Assembly: GCA_023436885.1 (NCBI GenBank)
Contig: JAEZHI010000040.1
Coordinates: forward strand, 248,001 to 312,000
Length of the DNA stretch: 64,000 nucleotides
Direction: 5' to 3'
DNA from: Pseudomonadota bacterium
GTDB taxonomy: Bacteria; Pseudomonadota; Alphaproteobacteria; Rhizobiales; Pleomorphomonadaceae
Every line of letters begins with the position of its first letter. Within the stretch, counting starts at the first letter, position 1. A model generated the notes under the pieces. It searched no databases, was not told the origin of the DNA, and was given only the letters and a program-made list of their open reading frames with translations. The position numbers and the translations under genes are program-made. This document shows positions 1-7,843 of this stretch, piece by piece.

Positions 1-775
1 TGATGATCAGCGCACCGGCCCAGGCGAGCCGCTGCCAATCGTCATAGGGGCTCATGGCGAACTGGAAGATGACCACCGGCAGGCTGGCCATCGGCGTGTT
101 CAGGTCCCACGTCCAGTACTGATTGCTGAGCGCGGTGAAGAGGAGCGGCGCCGTCTCGCCGGCCACGCGGGCGTAGGCCAGCAGGATGCCGGTGATGAGG
201 CCGTTGCTCGCCGCCTTCCAGATCACCGACACCACGATGCGCCAGCGCGGCGTGCCGAGCGCCACCGCCGCCTCGCGCAGCGTGCCGGGCACCAGCTGCA
301 GCATGTCCTGCGTGGTCCGCACGATGACCGGCAGGGCGATGATGACCAGCGAAACCGCACCGGCCCAGGCCGAGAAATGCCCCATCGGCACCACCATGGC
401 GGTGTAGACGAAGAGGCCGATCACGATCGAGGGCGCGCTGAGCAGCACGTCGTTGAGGAAGCCGGCGGCAGCCGCCACCCGTGAGTTGCCGGAGAATTCG
501 GCGAGCGCCGTTCCCGCCATCACCCCGAGCGGCGCGGCGATCACCAGCGCCAGCAGCGTCATGACGGCGGAACCGTAGAGCGCGTTGGCAAGACCGCCCG
601 CCGTACCGGGCGGCGGCGTGTCGAGCGTGAACAGGTCCAGGCTCAGGGCGCTGACACCACGGCTCAGGAGCGTCCAGAGAATGGCGGCCAGGATGACGAG
701 GCCGAACAGGGTCGCCAGCAGCGACAGCAGCATGGCGAAACGGCTGGTCAAGCGTCGACGGGACGTGCGGGACAT
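1..775 (-). CDS. pstA: Phosphate ABC transporter permease PstA (C-terminus cut by window edge)
   Basis: Inner-membrane permease subunit of the high-affinity phosphate importer PstSCAB. The frame opens at the ATG at 775 (MSRTSRRRLTSRF), enters a first membrane segment (LLATLFGLVILAAILWTLL) and stays open to the left edge, giving about 258 codons. Family landmarks seen are SAPSIVIGLFVYTAMV, the cytoplasmic EAA-type loop LREAAVALGTPRW that would dock on the ATPase PstB, and GETAPLLFTALSNQYW near the end. It follows pstC after 110 bp that hold a hairpin and a 44-bp repeat. pstB is expected just beyond the edge. The call is firm; only the missing C-terminus is unknown. Confidence 0.93.
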   Translation of the reverse strand, partial: MSRTSRRRLTSRFAMLLSLLATLFGLVILAAILWTLLSRGVSALSLDLFTLDTPPPGTAGGLANALYGSAVMTLLALVIAAPLGVMAGTALAEFSGNSRVAAAAGFLNDVLLSAPSIVIGLFVYTAMVVPMGHFSAWAGAVSLVIIALPVIVRTTQDMLQLVPGTLREAAVALGTPRWRIVVSVIWKAASNGLITGILLAYARVAGETAPLLFTALSNQYWTWDLNTPMASLPVVIFQFAMSPYDDWQRLAWAGALII

Positions 776-789
776 TGGCAACCTCAAGA

Positions 790-833
790 GCAATTTCAGC
801 AAAAGTGGGAACCGGTTTTGCGTCCGAAATTGC
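790..833. repeat. 44-bp Rhizobiales-type mosaic repeat, copy 1
   Basis: A 44-bp element bounded by an 8-bp inverted repeat (GCAATTTC at 790, GAAATTGC at 826). Its centre, AAAAGTGG..ACCGGTTTT, is shared with the element at 12275-12318, while the terminal arms differ but still pair. It sits in the pstC-pstA intergenic space. Similar short palindromic elements are common between genes in Rhizobiales; assignment to a named family was not checked. Confidence 0.6.
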
Positions 834-851
834 GAAGAACAAATAGTTAGA

Positions 852-884
852 GCATGTTCGGCGAACCGGGCTCGCCGAACATGC
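852..884 (-). other. 13-bp intercistronic stem-loop between pstC and pstA
   Basis: GCATGTTCGGCGA (852-864) and TCGCCGAACATGC (872-884) form a perfect 13-bp stem with a 7-nt loop, beginning two bases after the pstC stop codon. No T-tract follows on the minus strand, so it is more likely an mRNA-stabilising or partial attenuation structure than a full intrinsic terminator. It could set the ratio of pstSC to pstAB message. Confidence 0.65.
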
Positions 885-885
885 G

Positions 886-1848
886 TCACTGAAGCTTGGA
901 GCGCTGGATCATCCACTTGGCCAGCCCGAGGACCAGGAAGGTGATGACCGACAGGATGAGACCGAGGGTGATCAGGCTCGCGGTGTAGAGCGGCGTGGTC
1001 GCCTCGGTAAACTCGTTGGCGATCGACGCGGAAATGGTCGTGGCCGGCGCCATCAGCGAGGCGGCGATGCGGTGCGAGTTGCCGATGACAAAGGTCACCG
1101 CCATGGTTTCGCCGAGCGCCCGGCCGAGGCCGAGCATGATCCCGCCGACGAGGCCGACGCGGCAGTAGGGGATGACGATGTGGCGCACCACCTCCCAGGT
1201 GGTCATGCCGACGCCATAGGCGGATTCGCGCAGCATGGCCGGCACGGTGGCGAACACGTCGCGCGTCACCGCCGTGATGAAGGGCAGCGCCATGATGGCC
1301 AGCACGACGCCGGCCGTCAGCATGCCGACGCCGTAGGGCGCGCCCTTGAACAGCACGCCGATGCCCGGCAGGTTGCCGAGCGTGCCGATGAGCAGCGGCT
1401 GGATGGTGCTCTGCATGATCGGCGCCAGCACAAAGAAGCCCCAGAGGCCGTAGATGATGCTGGGAATGCCGGCGAGCAGCTCGATGGCGACGCCAATCGG
1501 GCGCCGGAGCGGCGCCGGGCAGAGCTCGGTCAGGAAAATGGCGATGCCGAAGGACAGGGGGACGGCGATCACCATGGCGATCGCCGAGGTGACGAGCGTG
1601 CCGTAAATCGGCGCGGCGGCGCCGAACAGGTCCTTGGCCGGGCTCCAGCGATCCGCCCAGACGAACTCGGGGCCGAACTCCCTGAGGGCCGGCAGCGCGC
1701 CGAGGGCAAGCGCCAGCAGAACGCCGCCGAGCACCACGACGACCAGCGAGGCCGCGCCCCGGCTCAGAAGAATGAACAGCCGGTCACCGAACTTGGTTCG
1801 GACCGGCCGGGTTCGCGATCGCTTGGCCGCCGTTCCGACGCCCTGCAT
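886..1848 (-). CDS. pstC: Phosphate ABC transporter permease PstC
   Basis: Second inner-membrane permease of the PstSCAB phosphate importer, partner of PstA. Recognisable blocks are PIYGTLVTSAIAMVIAVPLS, ELLAGIPSIIYGLWGFFVLA, the EAA loop ESAYGVGMTTWEVV and GLGRALGETMAVTFVIGN, all characteristic of PstC. I chose the ATG at 1848 (MQGVGTAAKRSRTR), giving 320 aa, which matches the usual length of the family; the frame stays open upstream to 1971 (an ATG at 1926 is an alternative) but the extra residues are not PstC-like. No strong ribosome site is visible at either start. It lies between pstS and pstA, in the same direction, as in most pst operons. Confidence 0.94.
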   Translation of the reverse strand: MQGVGTAAKRSRTRPVRTKFGDRLFILLSRGAASLVVVVLGGVLLALALGALPALREFGPEFVWADRWSPAKDLFGAAAPIYGTLVTSAIAMVIAVPLSFGIAIFLTELCPAPLRRPIGVAIELLAGIPSIIYGLWGFFVLAPIMQSTIQPLLIGTLGNLPGIGVLFKGAPYGVGMLTAGVVLAIMALPFITAVTRDVFATVPAMLRESAYGVGMTTWEVVRHIVIPYCRVGLVGGIMLGLGRALGETMAVTFVIGNSHRIAASLMAPATTISASIANEFTEATTPLYTASLITLGLILSVITFLVLGLAKWMIQRSKLQ

Positions 1849-2005
1849 GGCGGGGCCGTCGACGGCGATTTCATCTGAAGAGCCTGACGTCTTCAATGGT
1901 GGCGCCTCTGCTCGAAGGGAAGGCATCGATGCCGGTATGCGAAAATCGGCGGGTGAAGCCCGTGCCTCCACCCGCCGATGCCGTGGTCTCCTTGCGGGCA
2001 GGAGA

Positions 2006-3061
2006 TCACTGCATTGCGGTGAACACGGCCTTGTCTCCGGCCTTCACGGCCGACCATGACGCTTCGACAAGCTTGGACACGTTGTCGGGGATGGCGACGT
2101 AATCGAGATCCGCCGCGTCCTTCTTGCCGTTCTTGTAGATCCAGTCGAAGAAGGTCAGCGCGCCCTTGTAGGCGTCCGGATCCTTGCTGGCGTCGGTGTG
2201 GATGATCACCCAGGTCGAGGCGGCGATCGGCCAGCTGCTGTCGCCCGGCTGGTTGGTGATGACGACGTGGAAGTTCTTGGTGCCCGCCCAGTCGGCGCTC
2301 GAGGCGGCCGAGGCAAAGGTGTCGAGCGACGGCGTCACCACCTTGCCGGCGCTGTTCACCATCTTGGCAAAGCCCAGCTTGTTCTGAACGATATAGGCAT
2401 ACTCATTGTAGCCGATGGCGCCGGCGGTCTGCTTGACGGTGTTGGCAACGCCTTCCGAACCCTTGGCGCCAAGGCCGACCGGCCACTCGACGGCGGTATC
2501 CGCGCCGATCTTGTCCTTCCACTCGGGCGAGATCTTCGAGAGATAGTCGGTGAAGTTGAAGGTGGTGCCCGAACCGTCCGAACGGTGGACGACGACGATC
2601 GCCTGGCTCGGCAGCTTCAGGCCCTTGTTGAGGGCCTTGATCGCCGGATCGTCCCAGCTGGTGATGGTGCCATCGAAGATATGGACCAGCGTCTGGCCGT
2701 CGAGCACCAGCTCGCCCGGCTTGACGCCTTCGACGTTGTACATCGGGACGATGCCGCCCATGACCATCGGGAACTGGATCATGCCGTTCTTGGCGAGTTC
2801 GTCATCGGAAAGCGGCTTGTCGGACGCACCGAACGTGACGGTCCCAGCCTCCACCTGCTTGATGCCGCCGCCGGAGCCGATCGACTGATAGTTCAGGGCC
2901 ACGCCGGTCTTTTCCTTGTAGGCAGCGCCCCACTTGGAGAACACCGGATAGATGAAGCTCGAGCCGGCGCCGGAGATGTCGGCGGCCTGAACGGCGGTTG
3001 CCAGGACGATGCCGGCAAGGCCAGTGGCGGTCGTCGCGAGGAGTTTCTTGAAAAGCGTCAC
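2006..3061 (-). CDS. pstS: Periplasmic phosphate-binding protein PstS
   Basis: Captures phosphate in the periplasm and delivers it to PstCA. The product is 351 aa. It starts with a signal peptide (MTLFKKLLATTATGLAGIVL) with a likely cleavage after VQA, then the PstS opening ADISGAGSSFIYPVFSKW. Further family segments are SGGGIKQVEAGTVTFGASD, VHRSDGSGTTFNFTDYLSK and GAIGYNEYAY, which line the phosphate site (the SGSS/RSDGSGT serines and arginine). The start is a GTG at 3061 preceded by GGGAGAG six bases upstream; the frame continues upstream to 3118 but has no such site. It heads the pst operon and has a Pho-box-like sequence about 80-95 bp upstream. Confidence 0.95.
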   Translation of the reverse strand: MTLFKKLLATTATGLAGIVLATAVQAADISGAGSSFIYPVFSKWGAAYKEKTGVALNYQSIGSGGGIKQVEAGTVTFGASDKPLSDDELAKNGMIQFPMVMGGIVPMYNVEGVKPGELVLDGQTLVHIFDGTITSWDDPAIKALNKGLKLPSQAIVVVHRSDGSGTTFNFTDYLSKISPEWKDKIGADTAVEWPVGLGAKGSEGVANTVKQTAGAIGYNEYAYIVQNKLGFAKMVNSAGKVVTPSLDTFASAASSADWAGTKNFHVVITNQPGDSSWPIAASTWVIIHTDASKDPDAYKGALTFFDWIYKNGKKDAADLDYVAIPDNVSKLVEASWSAVKAGDKAVFTAMQ

Positions 3062-3138
3062 GTCGTCTCTCCCAAGTGCCTTTGTACCGACCCAGAGGGG
3101 GCCAGCTTGGTTCGACAAGGCCGGGCTATGCCCGTTGC

Positions 3139-3156
3139 ATGACGGTTGGGTGACGT
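3139..3156 (-). promoter_or_regulatory. Candidate Pho box upstream of pstS
   Basis: Read on the minus strand this is ACGTCAC-CCAA-CCGTCAT. It has the 7-4-7 spacing of a PhoB box (consensus CTGTCAT-N4-CTGTCAT) and matches it at 10 of 14 positions, 78-95 bp before the pstS GTG. Location before a phosphate operon supports the call; the match is imperfect. Confidence 0.5.
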
Positions 3157-3333
3157 TCTCCGGGCCCGAGTTTCAACAAAATGTGATGGAACAAATCGGG
3201 CGGTCTCCGCCGGATATCGGCGGCCCCGCTTAGCGATTGTAAGAAGAGACTTTTCGGACAAAGCGCCAAGACGACGGCATCGCCGGCTAAGCGATCCGTC
3301 GTCTCGGTCGTCAACATGTTTGGCCGGAATGTC

Positions 3334-4266
3334 TCAGTCCCGGGCGCACCAGGAAGCAAACGTCTCGGGTTGGTCGCCCTTGGCAATCAGCTCCAGATAG
3401 TGCGGCTTCCAGACGTCTCCGATGAAGGCTTCCATCGAGGTTGGCAGCGGGTCGCGCTCGCCATGGAAGCGCACGACGCCATTGTTGATGGCCTCCGCCG
3501 TCAGGTTGTCGTCCTGCCATTGTTCCGGCGTTCCGAACCGCTTGAGGAACTCGGCCTCGATGTCCGTCCGCGTCCGGTCGATGAAGCGATACTCCACCGG
3601 ACGGCCGATCTCCCGGCCCATGAGGGCGGCAAGTTCCGACATCGTCAGGTCTTCCGAACCCACCTCACGGATCGCGCGGTGCTCGCCGGTTGGCTGAATG
3701 AGCTCCTTCGCCGCGAGATCGGCGATATCCTCAGTCGCGACCCATGACGTTTTCACATCGGGTTTCAGCCACCAGGCAAAGCGGCCATATTGGGCAACCG
3801 ATGGCGCCCAAGCCAACGTGTTTTCCATGAACCAGGCAGCCCGAAGATGGACGAGATCGATATGGTCCAACTGGTTCAACGCCTGATCGAGGTGATGGAA
3901 ACACTCGAAATGGCCCGTCTTGCCATCGACCTCCGAGCCGATGGCCGACAAGCTCACGGCCAGCTTGACGGGAGAACCGGCTAGCGCGTCGACAAAGCGC
4001 CGGGCGACCATGGGGTAATGCCCCTCGATATTGTTCCAGTCGGTCTTGACCATCAGGAACGCCGCGTCGGCATCCTTGAAGAACCCAGCTATATCTCCGG
4101 CGCCCGTATCGAAGCTGCCGATCACCGGCTCGGCGCCCATGCTGACCAGTTCATCGAGCGCCGGGCCGCCGCGTGACAGAGCCTTGACCTGATGGCCGAC
4201 GCCGAGCAGCGTCCGGGTGAGTTTGGCGCCGATCCTGCCGGTCGCGCCGACAACAGCAATTCGCAT
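3334..4266 (-). CDS. NmrA/SDR-family NAD(P)-binding protein
   Basis: A 310-aa atypical short-chain dehydrogenase of the NmrA-like group. The Rossmann dinucleotide motif is at the extreme N-terminus (MRIAVVGATGRIGAKL, GxTGRIG at residues 7-13). Later segments (AVSLSAIGSEVDGKTGHFECFHHLDQAL, split across residues about 105-130, and WVATEDIADLAAKEL) are typical of NmrA-like quinone reductases and redox sensors. The ATG at 4266 has AAGGAG eight bases upstream. It is transcribed away from an AraC regulator that starts only 73 bp off and is the likely regulator. The substrate cannot be read from sequence; quinone reductase or redox sensor are the best guesses. Confidence 0.8.
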   Translation of the reverse strand: MRIAVVGATGRIGAKLTRTLLGVGHQVKALSRGGPALDELVSMGAEPVIGSFDTGAGDIAGFFKDADAAFLMVKTDWNNIEGHYPMVARRFVDALAGSPVKLAVSLSAIGSEVDGKTGHFECFHHLDQALNQLDHIDLVHLRAAWFMENTLAWAPSVAQYGRFAWWLKPDVKTSWVATEDIADLAAKELIQPTGEHRAIREVGSEDLTMSELAALMGREIGRPVEYRFIDRTRTDIEAEFLKRFGTPEQWQDDNLTAEAINNGVVRFHGERDPLPTSMEAFIGDVWKPHYLELIAKGDQPETFASWCARD

Positions 4267-4321
4267 GTGAAACTCCTTGAGGTGCGAGTTCCCCATCGAT
4301 AGCCGATTGCGCTGCATGCGA

Positions 4322-4352
4322 ATTTGGAGATAATGCCACATGATCTCCAAAT
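4322..4352. promoter_or_regulatory. Perfect 10-bp inverted repeat over the start of the AraC-family gene
   Basis: ATTTGGAGAT (4322-4331) and ATCTCCAAAT (4343-4352) are exact inverse complements separated by 11 bases. The left arm contains the GGAGA ribosome site and the spacer contains the ATG (4340) of the AraC-family gene. It may be an operator for autoregulation and divergent control, and in the mRNA it could fold and hide the ribosome site. Confidence 0.6.
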
Positions 4353-5143
4353 CGGGCCAAACCGCCAGGGAGCTGCGCTCCTGCTTCGACGACTTCGACC
4401 CCGACAGGTCGGATCGTCCGGCGGTCGCCCTGCGTCTTGATTTCAGCGACTACCAGGCCGAGGTGCGCCAGCATCAGCACCGGCAGGGGCAGCTCATCCT
4501 CGCCTTGCACGGTGCCGTCACCTGCACGGCCGCCAACGGTCTTTGGATCGTTCCGCCCGATTGCGGCATGTGGCTGCCCGGTGGCGTGCTGCATAGCAAC
4601 GAGGTCACGCCAAACGCCCGCCTCACCTATCTGTTCGTCGAGCCCGATGCGGCCACTCTGCCCGGCGAGTGTTGCACGCTGTCGATATCGCCGATGCTGC
4701 GCGAGATGATCCTGCGCCTTGCCGACGCGCCGGACAGCTACCAGCCGGACGATCACATCGGCCGCCTCGTTAGGGTATTGCTCGACGAACTGGCGCTGAT
4801 GCCGAAAGACGGCTTGAAACTTCCCGTCTCCAGCCATCCCAAGATCGCCGCTCTCGCCGCCGCGCTGTCAGCGGAACCGAGCGATCGCCGCACCCTCGCC
4901 GAATGGGCCGCCCACGTCGCCATGAGCGAGCGATCCCTCAAGCGACTGATGGTGCAGGAAACCGGCCTGACCTTCGGGCAATGGCGGCGCCAGCTCCACC
5001 TCATCATCGCCCTGCGCCAGCTGGCCAGCGGCGCGACGGTTCAGCAGGTGTCCGCCGACCTCGGCTACGAATCCCCCACCGCCTTCATCGTCATGTTCAA
5101 GAAGGCGCTGGGCAAAACGCCGGCGCGGTATTTCGCGGGTTGA
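4340..5143 (+). CDS. AraC-family transcriptional regulator (cupin N-terminus)
   Basis: A 267-aa regulator. The N-terminal half (residues about 25-120) is a small cupin sensor, with the QHQHRQGQLILALHG strand and PPDCGMWLPGGVLHSNEV typical of AraC_binding domains. The C-terminal 100 residues hold the two helix-turn-helix motifs (TLAEWAAHVAMSERSLKRLM and ATVQQVSADLGYESPTAFIV) and end with the AraC signature FKKALGKTPARYF. GGAGA lies nine bases before the ATG at 4340. It is divergent from the NmrA-like gene, whose expression it most likely controls; a perfect inverted repeat overlaps its own start. Confidence 0.9.
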   Translation: MISKSGQTARELRSCFDDFDPDRSDRPAVALRLDFSDYQAEVRQHQHRQGQLILALHGAVTCTAANGLWIVPPDCGMWLPGGVLHSNEVTPNARLTYLFVEPDAATLPGECCTLSISPMLREMILRLADAPDSYQPDDHIGRLVRVLLDELALMPKDGLKLPVSSHPKIAALAAALSAEPSDRRTLAEWAAHVAMSERSLKRLMVQETGLTFGQWRRQLHLIIALRQLASGATVQQVSADLGYESPTAFIVMFKKALGKTPARYFAG

Positions 5144-5418
5144 AACATCCCTCCCCCAAACGCCAGCGAGGCGGTCTCGGGGGGAGAGCCGCCTCGCATT
5201 CGACGCCGGGGGGCGTAAGGCGCGGTTGGGAAGCACCGCGCGGTCTCCGGCAGCGCGGGAGTTGATCGCCGCCGGAAATGAATGGAAGGCGGCCGAAGGA
5301 GCGCCTTCAAACTTTGAAAATCCTCTCGACTTTTATCCGCGCGAAACGATTCATTTTCAAGACTGAAGTCAAGCCGGGGAGATGGTTCCCCCGGCCCGTT
5401 GCTTTTTTGTCGTACTAT

Positions 5419-7791
5419 TTACGCGACGCTACACTTACTCTCCATGCGCCACGCCTTCGGCAGCTTGCGCGTCTTGCCGGTGACTTCCACCTTGGCGCGC
5501 TGGCGAATATCGGCGCTGGAGGCGCCGAGCTGGAGCTCGTGCTCGCCCGGCTCGACGATGCGGTAGCCGTCGGGGCCGGTGAAGCAGAGCATGTCGACCG
5601 GCACGCTGAAGGTGACGGTCTTGGTCTCACCGGGCTGTAGCTCGACGCGGCCGAAGGCCTTCAGCTCCTTGACCGGACGCACTACCGAGGCCAGCACGTC
5701 GCGGACATAGAGCTGCGGCACGGCGACGCCCTTGCGGCTGCCGGTGTTCTTCACCTTGAAGCTCACGACGATGTCGCCCGTCTCCACGTCCACCTTGTCG
5801 GCCTTCAGCTTCAGGTCCTCGAAGGCGAAGGTGGTGTAGGAGAGGCCGTGGCCGAACGGATACTGGCTGCCGAAGTGGCGAGCGATCGGCGTGCCCGAGC
5901 TCTTGAGCTTGTGATTGTAGAAGTAAGGCGCGGCGCCGACATTCTTCGGCACCGACAGCGTCAGGCGGCCCGAGGGCTCCACCTTGCCCGAGAGCACGTC
6001 GTAGAGCGCGTTGCCGCCCTGCTGGCCGGCGAAGAAGGTCCACACCTGGGCGGCGACCTTGTCCTCCAAGCCACCCAGATTGTACTGGCGGCCGGCCGAC
6101 AGCACCACCACCACCGGCGTGCCCGTGGCGACGACGGCTTCCAGAAGCTTCTGCTGTACGCCCGGCAGCTCCAGCGTATCGGCATCCGAGCCCTCGCCCA
6201 CCGTGCCGGTCTGGAAGATGCCCGAGAGGTCGCCGACGCAGACGATGGCGACATCAGCTGCCTTCGCGGCCTCGACGGCATCGGCGATCATGTCGGTGCG
6301 CGTCGACACCGACGACACCTGGGTGATCACCGAGGAGTCATCGACATCGCCGGGGAACACCGGCGCGCCGGACTTACGCTCGTCGAGGATGTTGCAGCCG
6401 CGGGCGTAGATCAGGTTGGCGTTGCCGGCGGCGGCCTGGAACGCGGCGCGCGGCGTCACCACCGTGGCGGCGCTCTCGTTGGCGTCCGACAGGATCAGGT
6501 GCACCGGGAAGGAATAGTCGCCGAGGAGAGCCAGCGGGTCGTCGGCCGACGGGCCGATCATGGCGATCTTCTTCTTGGGGTCGAGCGGCAGGATGCCGTT
6601 GTTGGAGAGAATGGTCACCGACTGCTCGGCCACCTTGCGGGCGACGGCGATGGCCTCCGGACTCTGGAGCTTGATCGCCTTGTCGTCGGCATAGGGCTTC
6701 TCGAAGATGCCAAGACGGAACTTCTCGGTCAGCACGCGGCGGACGATCTCGTCGATCTTCTCGACGGTGATCAGGCCGCGGTCGAGCGCTTCCTTGAGAT
6801 GGGTGGCGCAGTCCTCGCCGGGCAGTTCCTGGTCGAGGCCGGCGTTGAAGCTGAGCGCCGCCGCTTCCGCCTGGTTGGAGGCAAGGCCGTGGTGCTGGTA
6901 GAGCAGGCTCACACCGATGTAGTCGGCCACGACGAGGCCATCGAAGCCCCAGTCCTCGCGCAGCACCTTGGTCAGGAGGTGCTTGGAGGCATGGCTCGGC
7001 TCGTTGTCGATGTCATGATAGGCCGGCATGATCGAGCCGGCATTGGCCTGCTTCACCGCCATTTCGAACGGCAGCAGGAAGATGTCGTTGAGCTCGCGCC
7101 AGCCGAGATGGATCGGCGCGTGGTTGCGGCCGCCTTCGGAGAAGGAATGGCCGGCGTAATGCTTCAGCGTGGCGAGGAAATCGCGCTTCGGCCCCTGCAT
7201 GCCGCGCACATAGCGGGTGGCCATGACGCCGACGAGATAAGGATCTTCGCCGAAGGTTTCCTCGGTGCGGCCCCAGCGGGCGTCGCGGGCGACGTCGAGC
7301 ACCGGCGCGAGGCCCTGATGGCCGCCGAGCGAACGCACTTCCTCACCGATGATCTTGCCCACTTCCTCGATCAGCTCGGGATTGAAGGTGGCGCCATAGG
7401 CGAGCGACGACGGGAACAGCGTGGCGCCGCGCGCCATCATGCCGGAAAGACATTCCTCATGGCTGAGCGCCGGAATGCCGAGGCGGGTCTCCTCGACCAG
7501 GAACTTCTGCAGGCTGTTGAGCGCCCTGACGCCCTCGGCCGGATCGATGGACCGGGTGCCGAGCGGCCGGGTGATTTGGCCCAGGCCTTTCTTCAACATG
7601 TCGCTCAGCGTCGTCTCGTCGGACTGGCCGATGAAGGCATCCTCGGTGCGCGGGCGATGCTTGCCGTGCTCGTCGAGCACCAGCCACATCGCGTGCATCT
7701 GGGCGATCTTCTCTTCAAGGGTCATGCGGCCGAGAAGGTCCGCGACGCGGTCGGAGATCGGCTTGCTGGGGTCTTTGTAAACGAAGGTCAT
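5419..7791 (-). CDS. Glycoside hydrolase family 3 beta-glycosidase
   Basis: A 790-aa GH3 enzyme that hydrolyses beta-linked oligosaccharides (beta-glucosidase or beta-xylosidase type). Domains in order: the GH3 N-terminal barrel (about 20-330) with the substrate-binding KHYAGHS at 210-216 and the nucleophile Asp290 in GLVVADY; the C-terminal alpha/beta sandwich (about 390-630) with SVTILSNNGILPL and AIVCVGDLSG; and a fibronectin-III-like domain (about 680-770, VKELKAFGRVELQPGETKTV). No signal peptide, so it should act in the cytoplasm on imported oligosaccharides. It is the last gene of the ABC transporter operon, 52 bp after the ATPase. Exact linkage specificity is not decidable here. Confidence 0.93.
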   Translation of the reverse strand: MTFVYKDPSKPISDRVADLLGRMTLEEKIAQMHAMWLVLDEHGKHRPRTEDAFIGQSDETTLSDMLKKGLGQITRPLGTRSIDPAEGVRALNSLQKFLVEETRLGIPALSHEECLSGMMARGATLFPSSLAYGATFNPELIEEVGKIIGEEVRSLGGHQGLAPVLDVARDARWGRTEETFGEDPYLVGVMATRYVRGMQGPKRDFLATLKHYAGHSFSEGGRNHAPIHLGWRELNDIFLLPFEMAVKQANAGSIMPAYHDIDNEPSHASKHLLTKVLREDWGFDGLVVADYIGVSLLYQHHGLASNQAEAAALSFNAGLDQELPGEDCATHLKEALDRGLITVEKIDEIVRRVLTEKFRLGIFEKPYADDKAIKLQSPEAIAVARKVAEQSVTILSNNGILPLDPKKKIAMIGPSADDPLALLGDYSFPVHLILSDANESAATVVTPRAAFQAAAGNANLIYARGCNILDERKSGAPVFPGDVDDSSVITQVSSVSTRTDMIADAVEAAKAADVAIVCVGDLSGIFQTGTVGEGSDADTLELPGVQQKLLEAVVATGTPVVVVLSAGRQYNLGGLEDKVAAQVWTFFAGQQGGNALYDVLSGKVEPSGRLTLSVPKNVGAAPYFYNHKLKSSGTPIARHFGSQYPFGHGLSYTTFAFEDLKLKADKVDVETGDIVVSFKVKNTGSRKGVAVPQLYVRDVLASVVRPVKELKAFGRVELQPGETKTVTFSVPVDMLCFTGPDGYRIVEPGEHELQLGASSADIRQRAKVEVTGKTRKLPKAWRMESKCSVA

Positions 7792-7843
7792 GATGAGCTC
7801 TTTGCGGCCGTGCGGCCGTCCTCAGGGAGGTCAGCGAAAAAGA

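Noticed and set aside
42..842. 266-codon minus-strand frame overlapping pstA
   Set aside because: It is a +1 shadow of pstA. The pstA frame itself, from 775 to the window edge, shows the permease motifs and has no stop.
5380..5417. CCGGGG/CCCCGG hairpin after the AraC and GH3 genes as a terminator
   Set aside because: The T-run lies eight bases away from the stem on the plus strand and is absent on the minus strand, so I did not call it.
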